A program made the translations under genes and the position numbers. 64,000 nt of DNA, from contig OU452198.1 of NCBI GenBank assembly GCA_911728435.2, positions 20,184,001 through 20,248,000 on the forward strand, written 5' to 3'. The notes beneath the pieces are model-generated. The model saw only the letters and a program-made list of their open reading frames with translations. It did not search any database and had not been told where the DNA came from. Source of the DNA: Apoderus coryli (lineage: Eukaryota; Arthropoda; Insecta; Coleoptera; Attelabidae). This document shows, piece after piece, positions 22,711-30,829 of this stretch. Within the stretch, counting starts at the first letter, position 1. Each line of letters begins with the position of its first letter.

Positions 22711-22836
22711 AGCAACAAAGGTGTGTGCGCGCACACTTTTTTACACCACACCGCACAAGAAGTTAATGGTATAAAACACAAAGTTTTGATTACTTTATTA
22801 TACTTTTGACAAAATCTGTATGTGTGTGTGTACAAT
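22711..22836. promoter_or_regulatory. Divergent promoter interval
   Basis: A 126-bp gap between the start codons of the leftward ATPase and the rightward PLA2 gene. It contains GTGTGTGCGCGCACACTTTT, a palindromic GTGTGCGCGCACAC at 22721-22734, and AT-rich boxes including TATTATACTTTTG. Divergent transcription of the two main blocks must start here or nearby. Confidence 0.5.
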
Positions 22837-23655
22837 ATGAAGGTTTACAAAAGTGGTAGTGGAATGTTAAATACTGTAATTAACAAATTACCCTTCGAAA
22901 TGCATTTGCCTGGAGGGTACCAGTATTGTGGTCCTGGAACTCGTTTAAAAGAACGTTTAAATCGTGGTGATGCTGGTATAAATGAGTTAGATAAGGCTTG
23001 TAAAGAGCATGATATATTTTATTCAAAAGAAAAAGATGTAACTAAAAGACATGTAGCTGATACAATTTTAGGTGCAAAAGCAATGAAAAGGTATCGCTCA
23101 AAAGACTCTGCTCTCAGTGAAAAATTGGCAGCCTTGGCAGTTGCAGGTGTGATGAAAGCTAAAGTTAAACTTGGAATGGGGTTAAGACAGAATAGCAGCA
23201 GCAGCAGCAGCACTACAAACAAACGTATAATAAAAAAATGTGTAACAAAACTGGAACGCTTAAAGAAAAACCTTCAAAATTGCATCAATGACATTTTAAA
23301 TTTAACAACAACAGCATCATTAAAACGACGAAGACGACAGAGGGGAAAAGCAGCAGCAGCATTAAAAACTAGAAAACCAAGTTTGAATTATGATGAAGAT
23401 GATAACACAAATATTGATGATATATTATCACAACCACCACCACAACAACAACAACAACAACTTCCTCTGCGAAAACGAAAAAGAGACATAGATATTGACA
23501 ATGAAATTACACAAGAGTTTAAAAAAATTAAGAAGGGTGATCATCAATCATCATTGATATCGCAGCAGTCGCCACCACAACGATCACGTAAACGAAAATT
23601 AGATGTAGATGATAATGAGTTTATGCCCCAAAAACAAGGTAAAAGTTATAAATGA
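22837..23655 (+). CDS. Parvovirus-type phospholipase A2-domain capsid-associated protein
   Basis: A 272-aa product from the ATG at 22837. The N-terminal domain carries the calcium-loop signature YCGPG (residues 30-34) and the catalytic HD dyad in CKEHDIFY (H58, D59), as in secreted PLA2 and parvovirus VP1u domains. After about residue 110 the chain becomes basic and low in complexity, with poly-S, poly-A, poly-Q and repeated KRKR-type nuclear localisation signals. In relatives this enzyme hydrolyses membrane phospholipids, probably during particle escape from vesicles; here that is inferred. Expression would be from the divergent promoter. The spacing to the next ORF is 45 bp. Confidence 0.85.
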   Translation: MKVYKSGSGMLNTVINKLPFEMHLPGGYQYCGPGTRLKERLNRGDAGINELDKACKEHDIFYSKEKDVTKRHVADTILGAKAMKRYRSKDSALSEKLAALAVAGVMKAKVKLGMGLRQNSSSSSSTTNKRIIKKCVTKLERLKKNLQNCINDILNLTTTASLKRRRRQRGKAAAALKTRKPSLNYDEDDNTNIDDILSQPPPQQQQQQLPLRKRKRDIDIDNEITQEFKKIKKGDHQSSLISQQSPPQRSRKRKLDVDDNEFMPQKQGKSYK

Positions 23656-23700
23656 GTCTGATGAATTGTAAAATCATTTAGTCTGCAAACAAGTTTCAGT

Positions 23701-24216
23701 ATGGTTAGAATAAAAAAATCACCACAAAAATACCAACAACAGAGACGAAGACAACAAAAACGGAGCTCTAAGCGCCACCGCAGCAGCAGCAGTAGCAGCC
23801 ACCACCACCACCGAAAACAACAGATTAAAAAACAATCTTTGTCAAAGACAATTAACCAGTTGAAAAAGGGTATTGTAAGAAAACAACCACGTACATTTGG
23901 TGATGCTATAAAAGTGGCTGTAAATCTAACGAAAAAATTAAAAAATAAAATCAAACCACAACGAGTGATTAGAGTGCCAAAATCTGGTGGATTATTACCG
24001 TTAATACCAATTTTTGCTGGCCTAAGTGCCTTAGGTGCGCTTAGTGGTGGTGCTGCTGGTATAGCAAAAGCTGTAAATGATGCTCGTGCAGCCAATCAGC
24101 AACTAACAGAATCCCAACGTCACAATAAAACAATTGAAGCGATTGCAATGGGTAAAGGACTATATTTAAAACCGTATAAAACTGGTCTTGGTTTATTCTT
24201 AAATCCTCTCAAATGA
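23701..24216 (+). CDS. Adenovirus pX-like core/minor virion protein
   Basis: A 171-aa, strongly basic protein. The N terminus is R/K/S/H-rich (about residues 1-50). The middle has KQPRTFGDAIKVAVNLTKKL, then a hydrophobic, small-residue segment PLIPIFAGLSALGALSGGAA (about residues 100-119). The C terminus ends in GKGLYLKPYKTGLGLFLNP. The hydrophobic G/A-rich patch followed by a GKGLYLKPY motif is what adintovirus and Polinton pX-like proteins show; these are thought to bind packaged DNA. The stop codon overlaps the protease start (ATGA at 24213-24216), which suggests coupled translation or separate transcripts. Confidence 0.75.
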   Translation: MVRIKKSPQKYQQQRRRQQKRSSKRHRSSSSSSHHHHRKQQIKKQSLSKTINQLKKGIVRKQPRTFGDAIKVAVNLTKKLKNKIKPQRVIRVPKSGGLLPLIPIFAGLSALGALSGGAAGIAKAVNDARAANQQLTESQRHNKTIEAIAMGKGLYLKPYKTGLGLFLNPLK

Positions 24217-24593
24217 TGATGATGATCGATACACCATTAACAAACGTTGATATTGAACACTATGTTAAATTGTTGAAAATTCCCAAGTTTAGAGGTGTAT
24301 TTATGCGTAATGCATTACCAAAGAAAATTAAAAAATGTGAAAGTGGTGTCATTAATTTGGACAACAATGAAGGACCTGGGACACATTGGACTGCATATAT
24401 TAAAATCCATCATAAAATCTACTATTTCGACAGTTTTGGAGACTTACAGCCACCGTTAGAAGTATTGTACTACTTTTATTCTAATGGAGCTTGTAGGATA
24501 TTTTACAATTATAATGTTTATCAAAGATTTAATTCTGTTAATTGTGGTCAACTCTGTATAATATTTCTGAATCATAATAAATATTTAATGTAA
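24213..24593 (+). CDS. Adenain-like maturation cysteine protease
   Basis: A 126-aa protein with the C5 (adenain/Ulp1) catalytic layout: H58 in GTHW, D73 in YFDSFG, an oxyanion-hole glutamine (Q104) and the nucleophile C115 in NCGQLC. It should process capsid precursors during particle maturation. The C terminus ends only 11 residues after the catalytic Cys, at the short end for the family, although Polinton proteases are compact. Four ATGs open the ORF and any could be used. It lies between the core protein and the minor capsid gene, a usual neighbourhood. Confidence 0.9.
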   Translation: MMMMIDTPLTNVDIEHYVKLLKIPKFRGVFMRNALPKKIKKCESGVINLDNNEGPGTHWTAYIKIHHKIYYFDSFGDLQPPLEVLYYFYSNGACRIFYNYNVYQRFNSVNCGQLCIIFLNHNKYLM

Positions 24594-24635
24594 ACTAAAA
24601 TAATGTGTCATTTGTTTGTTAACCATTGATACATA

Positions 24636-26024
24636 ATGAGTTCGTCATCGTATACGTTTACGTTAACGGCCAACGAGTCTGTTTTGTCAACAAAAATTTA
24701 TCCCCCTATTATTCTGTCTGAGGATAAAACTTACGTCTTAGGTTTAATTGATTTTGTTACATTTAATACGATTCCGAATGTGGACAAGACAAACAACAAA
24801 TTTTACATCGGCAATGAGACTATAGAAATACCTGAAGGAGCATATGAAATTACAGAAATTGAAAAATACATTTCCAATAAAGTGGATGAAATTTCCAAAA
24901 ACAGAGAATTATCCGATAAAAATGCTGCTGTTGCTGCTACCAATTCCAATCAAATTTTTAAAGACCGTCATGATAAGGACGACGACAAAATTGAATTAAA
25001 AATGCAAACGAATTTCAACACATTACGATTTGAATTGAAGTGCAATCAATACATTCGTTTCAACAAACCTAATTCAATAGCCCCATTACTTGGATTTGAA
25101 CGGAAATCATTAAAACCCAATACCAAACACATTTCAAATTATCCAATTAATATATCCAAAGTCAACTCCATATGCATTGAATGTAATTTGGTTACAAACT
25201 CTTACAATAATAATTCAACCGCTCATACTCTTCACATGCTCTATCCCACTGTTCCGAGTGGCTATAGAATTGTTGAAAAAGTGTCTAATGTCATCTATCT
25301 ACCAATTAATACAAAATATATTGATGATATTGTCATTAAAATAGGTTTAATTGATTTTGTTACATTTAATACGATTCCGAATGTGGACAAGACAAACAAC
25401 AAATTTTACATCGGCAATGAGACTATAGAAATACCTGAAGGAGCATATGAAATTACAGAAATTGAAAAATACATTTCCAATAAAGTGGATGAAATTTCCA
25501 AAAACAGAGAATTATCCGATAAAAATGCTGCTGTTGCTGCTACCAATTCCAATCAAATTTTTAAAGACCGTCATGATAAGGACGACGACAAAATTGAATT
25601 AAAAATGCAAACGAATTTCAACACATTACGATTTGAATTGAAGTGCAATCAATACATTCGTTTCAACAAACCTAATTCAATAGCCCCATTACTTGGATTT
25701 GAACGGAAATCATTAAAACCCAATACCAAACACATTTCAAATTATCCAATTAATATATCCAAAGTCAACTCCATATGCATTGAATGTAATTTGGTTACAA
25801 ACTCTTACAATAATAATTCAACCGCTCATACTCTTCACATGCTCTATCCCACTGTTCCGAGTGGCTATAGAATTGTTGAAACAGTGTCTAATGTCATCTA
25901 TCTACCAATTAATACAAAATATATTGATGATATTGTCATTAAAATAGTGGATCAGAATGGAGATTTAATCAATTTCCAAAAGGAAACCATCACAGTAAGA
26001 CTTCATCTTAAAGAGTTAAAATAA
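24636..26024 (+). CDS. Minor capsid (penton-like) protein with 201-aa tandem duplication
   Basis: A 462-aa ORF. The N terminus SSYTFTLTANESVLSTKIYP and the following beta-rich region match the single-jelly-roll minor capsid (penton) proteins of Polintons. The protein then repeats itself: bases 24741-25343 are repeated directly at 25344-25946 (603 bp, 201 codons, frame kept). I find one difference between the copies, A25279 against C25882, changing K to T. Each copy starts GLIDFVTFNTIPNV and ends YIDDIVIKI. Without the extra unit the length would be 261 aa, which is normal for the family. A double jelly roll could fold, but this is more likely a damaging recent duplication or an assembly error. 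The stop overlaps the next small ORF (TAATG). Confidence 0.85.
   Translation: MSSSSYTFTLTANESVLSTKIYPPIILSEDKTYVLGLIDFVTFNTIPNVDKTNNKFYIGNETIEIPEGAYEITEIEKYISNKVDEISKNRELSDKNAAVAATNSNQIFKDRHDKDDDKIELKMQTNFNTLRFELKCNQYIRFNKPNSIAPLLGFERKSLKPNTKHISNYPINISKVNSICIECNLVTNSYNNNSTAHTLHMLYPTVPSGYRIVEKVSNVIYLPINTKYIDDIVIKIGLIDFVTFNTIPNVDKTNNKFYIGNETIEIPEGAYEITEIEKYISNKVDEISKNRELSDKNAAVAATNSNQIFKDRHDKDDDKIELKMQTNFNTLRFELKCNQYIRFNKPNSIAPLLGFERKSLKPNTKHISNYPINISKVNSICIECNLVTNSYNNNSTAHTLHMLYPTVPSGYRIVETVSNVIYLPINTKYIDDIVIKIVDQNGDLINFQKETITVRLHLKELK
24741..25946. repeat. 603-bp near-identical tandem duplication inside capsid gene
   Basis: Two head-to-tail copies, 24741-25343 and 25344-25946, with one substitution seen. 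The edges share only TA/G microhomology (TTA|GG at the first edge, ATA|GT at the last), as expected for a non-homologous duplication. Confidence 0.97.
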
Positions 26025-26223
26025 TGGTGTTTCGATACAATATTGCAACAGCAGCAGCAGCAGCAACAGTGACTCCTATAAAAGAGGTGATTAGAAAGGA
26101 TCAAACAGTCCAGAGAGACCGCTCAAGGTATTAACAACAGAAAATAAACAATTTTTATCATCTTTGGGATTTAAATTAACGCAGCAGCAGCAGCATCCAG
26201 AACACAACAATAGCTGTCAATAG
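26024..26223 (+). pseudogene. Small Polinton ORF, apparently frameshifted
   Basis: An ATG at 26024, overlapping the minor capsid stop, opens a 36-aa reading (MVFRYNIATAAAAA...) that ends at 26134. In another frame the downstream bases, about 26110-26223, encode LTTENKQFLSSLGFKLTQQQ and end in a stop at 26221. Both halves look like the two ends of a short conserved protein that I recall at this place in insect Polintons. The 200-bp span is not a multiple of three, so a single indel between about 26085 and 26125 would explain the break. CAG/GCA repeats flank it. Function unknown. Confidence 0.45.
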
Positions 26224-26353
26224 AAGTAAAGTGAGGTGTTTTTCTTGGTGCAAGCTAAAAGTGCATTGGAAACCTAAACTAGAAAGACTTTTTCAGACAA
26301 CGTGTTTTTGTACTAGCGAGCAGCAGCAGCAGCTGGGTAGTTGTGAAGAAAAT

Positions 26354-27571
26354 ATGGCTTTCAACATTCTAAATATTGGTGAACATGTACTTATGGATAA
26401 TTCTATTATAAATTGTGAAATACATAGTCATCCACCATATGCTAATACTACATTAAATAAATCAGATGAAATTCGTTTGCCTATTCAAACTCAGGATATT
26501 TACACACTACCATCACAGAGTTATTTGTACATTGAAGGACGACTCACAGATCACGACAACAAAACCAGTACCACTTTGAAGTTCATTAACAATGGTATTG
26601 CATTTTTGTTTGATGAAATCAGATATGAAATTGGTGGAACAGTTATAGACCGTGTTCGTAATCCTGGCATTACTTCAACTCTCAAAGGTTATGTTTCGTT
26701 TACGAATAATGAAACTGTACGTTATGAAGCTTCTGGTTGGAATCATTTAGAAACACCTAAAATTGTCGATGCAAATGGTAACTTTAGTGTATGTGTACCG
26801 CTTAAAATGTTGATGGGTTTCTGTGAAGATTTTAAGAAAATTTTGGTTAACATTAGACAGGAATTGGTTTTGATTAGAAGCTCAACAGATACAAATGCGA
26901 CAACCACTACAAAAGCCGGTGAAATTGCAAAAATTCAACTAACCAAAGTATTATGGAAAATTCCACACGTTCAGGTTGACGACTTTGAAAAACTACGTCT
27001 AATGAAATACATTGAAAATGGTAGAGATTTAGAAGTTGCATTTCGCAGTTGGGAAATTCATGAGTATCCACTGTTGCAACAGACTATGAGACATACCTGG
27101 AGTGTGAAAGCTACAAGTCAATTGGAAAAACCTCGTTTTGTAATTTTTGCTCTACAGACAGCTAAAAAGAATCAAGCTTCAGCCGATATGAGTAAATTTG
27201 ATCATTGTAACATAACAAACATAAAACTGTATCTAAACTCTGAAATGTATCCATACGATAACTTGAATCTTAATTTTGACAAAAATCATTTTATCATTTT
27301 GTATGAAATATTTAATCAATTTCAACAAGCTTACTATTACAGACGAAATTCAGAACCTTGCTTAACTTTGAAGAATTTCCAATCTATTGCACCGCTATTT
27401 GTTATAGATTGTAGCAGGCAAAATGAAAGCTTAAAAAATGGTGCTGTTGATATTCGATTGGAATTTGAATCCAATCAAATGATGCCAGATCAAACAACAG
27501 CTTTTTGTTTAATTTTACATGACCGCCTAGTGAAATACAACCCTCTTACAAATGTTGTAAAAATGTTTTAA
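26354..27571 (+). CDS. Major capsid protein (double jelly roll, hexon-like)
   Basis: From the ATG at 26354 the product is 405 aa. The in-frame extension to 26231 would need GTG and includes CAG-derived residues, so I reject it. The N terminus MAFNILNIGEHVLMDNSIIN, the LYIEGRL motif, FLFDEIRYEIGGTVIDRVRN (about residues 82-101) and the C-terminal half with QTMRHTWSVKATSQ and KPRFVIFALQT are typical of the DJR capsid proteins of insect Polintons. It would assemble into trimeric capsomers with the penton-like protein upstream. No break is seen. Confidence 0.88.
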   Translation: MAFNILNIGEHVLMDNSIINCEIHSHPPYANTTLNKSDEIRLPIQTQDIYTLPSQSYLYIEGRLTDHDNKTSTTLKFINNGIAFLFDEIRYEIGGTVIDRVRNPGITSTLKGYVSFTNNETVRYEASGWNHLETPKIVDANGNFSVCVPLKMLMGFCEDFKKILVNIRQELVLIRSSTDTNATTTTKAGEIAKIQLTKVLWKIPHVQVDDFEKLRLMKYIENGRDLEVAFRSWEIHEYPLLQQTMRHTWSVKATSQLEKPRFVIFALQTAKKNQASADMSKFDHCNITNIKLYLNSEMYPYDNLNLNFDKNHFIILYEIFNQFQQAYYYRRNSEPCLTLKNFQSIAPLFVIDCSRQNESLKNGAVDIRLEFESNQMMPDQTTAFCLILHDRLVKYNPLTNVVKMF

Positions 27572-27633
27572 ATCAATATAAAAGTGTATGTTTAAAATGC
27601 TTTGTGTTTTATTTAGTTGTGTTTGTGTGTGTG

Positions 27634-28584
27634 ATGGTCAAAATGACCTCTGTTAAGCGACAAATTGTTGATGAAATACATAAACCATCTAGAATAAAAT
27701 TTATGAGACGTAGTGTTGACATTAAGTCTTTAAATGATTTATTTCAAGCTGATTTAGTTGAAATGATACCGTATGCAAAAGAAAACAATGGTTACAAATA
27801 CATTTTAATTGTTATTAATTGCTTCTCGAAATATGTGTGGGCATTCCCACTAAAAACAAAAACTGGTTCAGAAGTGACAAAGAATTTTGTTAAAATTTTC
27901 CAACAACATTCAATACCACCACCAAAAAATCTACAAACAGATATGGGGAAGGAGTTTTTCAACAAAGACTTTAAAAATATTATGGATAAATTTAATATAA
28001 ACCACTATTGTAGTTACAGTGAAAAAAAAGCCTCAATTGTAGAAAGAGTAAATCGAACGTTAAAAAATCTAATGTGGAAAGAATTCAACTATCAGGGTCA
28101 CTATAATTGGATTTATTTATTGCCAAAGATTGTTGAGATGTATAACAATACCAAACACACTAAAATTAAAATGAAACCCGCTGACGTGAAGAAAAAACAT
28201 GAATCTTTACTCTTAAAAACAGTTTACAACAACAATAAAATCAAACAAATCGATTTAAAAGGACAAAAATTTCATATCGGTGATCATGTTAGAATCTCCA
28301 AAATTAGAGGTCTTTTTGACAAGTCCTACACTGCAAATTGGTCCACAGAAATATTTACTGTTCAAAGTGTTTTATTCACAAACCCCATTACATATTTATT
28401 GAAAGATTTAAATGGACAAGAAGTTAAGGGATGCTTTTATAGAGAACAGTTGCAAAAGGTTAAATTTCCAAATGCGTATCTAGTCGAAAAAGTCATAAAA
28501 CGAAATGGAAACAAAGTCCTCGTTAAATGGTTGGGGTTTGATTCATCACACAACAGTTGGATTAATAAAAACAATATATTATAG
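27634..28584 (+). CDS. Retroviral-like integrase with C-terminal chromodomain
   Basis: From the ATG at 27634 the product is 316 aa. The catalytic DDE triad is visible: D40 in FQADLVEMIPYA, D103 in LQTDMGKEFF and E137 in VERVNRTLKN. A KFHIGDHVRISK segment (SH3-like) follows at about residue 210. The C terminus (about 280-316) is a chromodomain: YLVEKVIKRNGNKVLVKWLG with the later aromatic W. The enzyme should make the 6-bp staggered cut at the target. No N-terminal HHCC finger is present, which is common in Polinton integrases. The start upstream at 27604 would be GTG and is not supported. Confidence 0.93.
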   Translation: MVKMTSVKRQIVDEIHKPSRIKFMRRSVDIKSLNDLFQADLVEMIPYAKENNGYKYILIVINCFSKYVWAFPLKTKTGSEVTKNFVKIFQQHSIPPPKNLQTDMGKEFFNKDFKNIMDKFNINHYCSYSEKKASIVERVNRTLKNLMWKEFNYQGHYNWIYLLPKIVEMYNNTKHTKIKMKPADVKKKHESLLLKTVYNNNKIKQIDLKGQKFHIGDHVRISKIRGLFDKSYTANWSTEIFTVQSVLFTNPITYLLKDLNGQEVKGCFYREQLQKVKFPNAYLVEKVIKRNGNKVLVKWLGFDSSHNSWINKNNIL

Positions 28585-28647
28585 TTCTTATGTTTTTTTT
28601 ATTTTTTTATTTCAATAAATAATATACAAATATATTTATTTGCTAAT
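28585..28647. terminator. Convergent 3' ends with AATAAA signals on both strands
   Basis: Integrase (plus) and the spliced minus-strand gene converge on 63 bp. AATAAA is present on the plus strand at about 28614, and on the minus strand (as TTTATT) at about 28636. Polyadenylation of both genes is likely here. Confidence 0.55.
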
Positions 28648-29095
28648 TTATTCAAACGATTGACTACCATTTCCACTATCATCAACCTCATCCTCTCCAA
28701 GTGGTGGTTGTGATAATGATGATGACGTGGAGGCTGTAGTATGCCAATCTGCTGAACCTGATTGAATTTTTCTTTTACCATGGTAGTCGAGCATCACATC
28801 CTCATCATCCCATTGGTGTTCAATAGGATGTAATTTAACCTTGCCTGGCTGTGGTCGTCTTTTCTCCATTATGGCTAGATCTTCTGGTCGTTCGTCCAAA
28901 AGATTAAATTTGTATCGGCGTACCACATCCTCCATTACGTTAAATTCTTCATCTTTTTCTAATTTTGTGCGCAAGTAACGTATTGGTAGGTTACCGAATT
29001 TTTGTTTAGGCGTCGATCTGCGTGGAGAGTAAGTTAGTGAAATGAACACTTTCTCACCCTTCAATGAGATTTCTTTTACTCCATACCTATGTTGG

Positions 29096-29154
<59 letters not shown>

Positions 29155-29290
29155 TTGACACTAAATAAAATAAAAATAAAAAAAAATAAACTTACTGGAA
29201 TAACTGCTTCATGACTATCAACGCTGATGATATTGGAAAATTATACCGATCTTCCGTAAATACTACAATTGTTGAAGGTGTAGTAGACAT
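28648..29290 (-). CDS. Spliced Polinton gene, 177-aa unknown protein
   Basis: Exon 1 (29290-29196, 95 nt) starts with ATG and encodes MSTTPSTIVVFTEDRYNFPI and more, ending at donor GTAAG. Exon 2 (29086-28648) begins after the acceptor ACATAG and continues in frame through YGVKEISLKGEKVFISLTYS to the stop. The intron is 109 nt (29195-29087) and contains a 57-base homopolymer that forms its pyrimidine tract. Total coding length 534 nt fits a 177-aa protein. The middle has PIRYLRTKLEKDEEFNVMED; the C terminus is acidic and serine-rich. I do not recognise the function. Without the intron the second exon lacks an ATG, so splicing is needed. Confidence 0.7.
29096..29152. repeat. 57-base poly(A) run
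   Basis: An uninterrupted run of A on the plus strand (T on the coding strand) inside the intron of the 28.6-29.3 kb gene. Its length is probably unstable or poorly assembled. Confidence 0.95.
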
Positions 29291-29899
29291 TTTTTTCTTT
29301 TTAATTTGTTTTGAACACTTGTGTGTGTGTGTGGTTATTGTTTGTGAACTGATTTATGCATTATGAGATTGTCTGCATTTATACTAATTTTGTTCTACGT
29401 AAGCTTTATTCAAGTTCAAATATGTTTCTATGTAAAAACATATCACGCGCGCTTCTGTCTGATTAAAAATTTTTGCAAAATCAGCAGAATTATTCAAAGA
29501 ACTTGAGTAAATTTTGTTTCTATGCGCGCAAATCATAATATTACACATTATAGAATTTCCATTTATTTATCGTTTTCTCTGCGTGTTTCAAAATTTCATT
29601 TTTGTGCAAAATCAGCAAAATTATTCCATGCAAAACAAAAAACATATTATTTCTTGCACGAGGCGTTCTCTCTCTCTGTTTCTAAGCTAAAAATTTGTGC
29701 AAAATCAGCAGAAATTAGTCTCACACATGTTAGTTACATCAGCTTTTAAATAAAATATATACTCACAAATTTGTATAAAAGACGGATTCTACGATCTAAC
29801 TGCTTCACAAAATTTCACGCTACGATTGTGTTGTGTTGTGAGTTACATATAGTGCTGTTGTTTTGTTTTTCACCACCAACCACCAAAAGGTAAATTATA
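29291..29899. promoter_or_regulatory. Divergent spacer with three copies of a TGCAAAATCAGCAGAATTATT motif
   Basis: No gene. TGCAAAATCAGCAGAATTAT-like strings start at 29474, 29605 and 29698. Each is preceded by an AAAATTT stretch and a C/T-rich, sometimes CGCG-containing lead (for example GCGTTCTCTCTCTCTGTTTC). A (GT)n run is at about 29321-29333 near exon 1 of the leftward gene. The repeated motif between two divergent genes suggests regulatory elements, but a host repeat is also possible because one inverted copy lies outside the Polinton (36.6 kb). Confidence 0.45.
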
Positions 29900-30173
29900 A
29901 TGTGTAACTACTATTTATGCGAAAAATGTGAGTGGTATCATTTGGGAGTTAGCTGTAATGATAGGTGCTTTGTTACCCAAAGTATACGTAGGATAGTTAT
30001 GGAAATACGGTTTCATAATTATTTGTATAGGTGTCCAAGCATACCATATTATATTCATCCCAATTATGAGGTAAATATTAGTTTTAATTTTTTTAGATGT
30101 AGTTAATTTTTTTTTTTTCTATTTTAAGTTGCTCAACGGAAGAGTAGTTGAACGGCGACAACAAGGAGTGTAG
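29900..30173 (+). CDS. Small Cys-rich Polinton protein, probably spliced
   Basis: The ATG at 29900 opens MCNYYLCEKCEWYHLGVSCN with further C residues, a likely zinc-binding head, then MEIRFHNYLYRCPSIPYYIH. Unspliced, the ORF ends in intron-like sequence at 30106. Using donor GAG|GTAAAT (30070/30071) and acceptor TTTTAAG (30128), a 58-nt intron is removed. A 45-nt second exon (30129-30173) then reads in frame into an R/Q-rich tail and a stop, giving 71 aa. The short intron size is normal for insects. Splicing is inferred only from signals and frame. It precedes polB. Confidence 0.45.
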
Positions 30174-30235
30174 AGTGCTGTAGAAATAAAATAAAAATAA
30201 AAAAAAAAATAAATAAAAAAAAAATTAAAAAAAAA

Positions 30236-30829
30236 ATGGCTTCACAAAAAATGTTTGACTTGATGTCAGATGACGTTGTGAAAAAAATGGAACAGGTGAG
30301 TAGATTGGTTAAGACAAAAGAGGAATTAAAGACTTTTATTTTATATTTGAAGAAAACTATTTTACTATTAACTAAAAGTATAAAACATAAATATGATTGT
30401 GTGGCTAATTTTTCAAAAGTAGAATCCAATTTGGCTATTTTAAAGGTGTTTTTAGAAAAATTCAAAACTAGACATGAGAGAGTTGATAAATTAAAAAAAA
30501 AAAACGTTGCACTTGTTTGGAAAGATTTAGAATCTTGTTTTAATGGTAGAATTAGAACTGGTATTATAGTAAATTTACAAATTAAAGATCCGAAAGTGTT
30601 TTTACAAAGAGCCTTTCGCAGTTTTTCTAGTCACATTAGAAAGCAATTAGCCTTTAGTATAATGAAAGTAAATGTAATTTTCTTTGGAACATTTCTTCAA
30701 ATTCATACGGCAGAAAGGGACATTAAACATTTCAACACTAAAAGTGAAGTTATTGATCGAAATTCTAATTTGAAAGAATGGTATCAAATCAATGTTGAAT
30801 ATAATTTTGAAAAAATTGGAGGAATTTGA
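30236..30829 (+). pseudogene. polB N-terminal region, separated by frameshift
   Basis: 197 codons from an ATG at 30236 encode a helical region (MASQKMFDLMSDDVVKKMEQ) and a segment with LESCFNGRIRTGIIVNLQIKD, FLQRAFRSFSSHIRKQ and KHFNTKSEVIDRN. In Polintons this region is continuous with the terminal-protein/N-terminal part of PolB. Here the frame closes at 30829, while the polymerase frame (+1) is already open from 30792. One base in the T run near 30802-30805 is enough to explain the switch. It could be a decay lesion, a sequencing error or a programmed shift. Confidence 0.7.

Noticed and set aside
23197..23217. CAG/CAA trinucleotide runs in Polinton genes as regulatory elements
   Set aside because: They encode low-complexity S/Q/A stretches in several genes and look like ordinary codon repeat drift.
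23646..24095. 149-codon minus-strand ORF opposite the pX-like gene
   Set aside because: Its W/L/R-rich composition is the mirror of the basic, repetitive pX-like gene on the plus strand.
26231..26353. N-terminal extension of the major capsid ORF
   Set aside because: It requires a GTG start and includes CAG-repeat residues; the ATG at 26354 begins the conserved N terminus.
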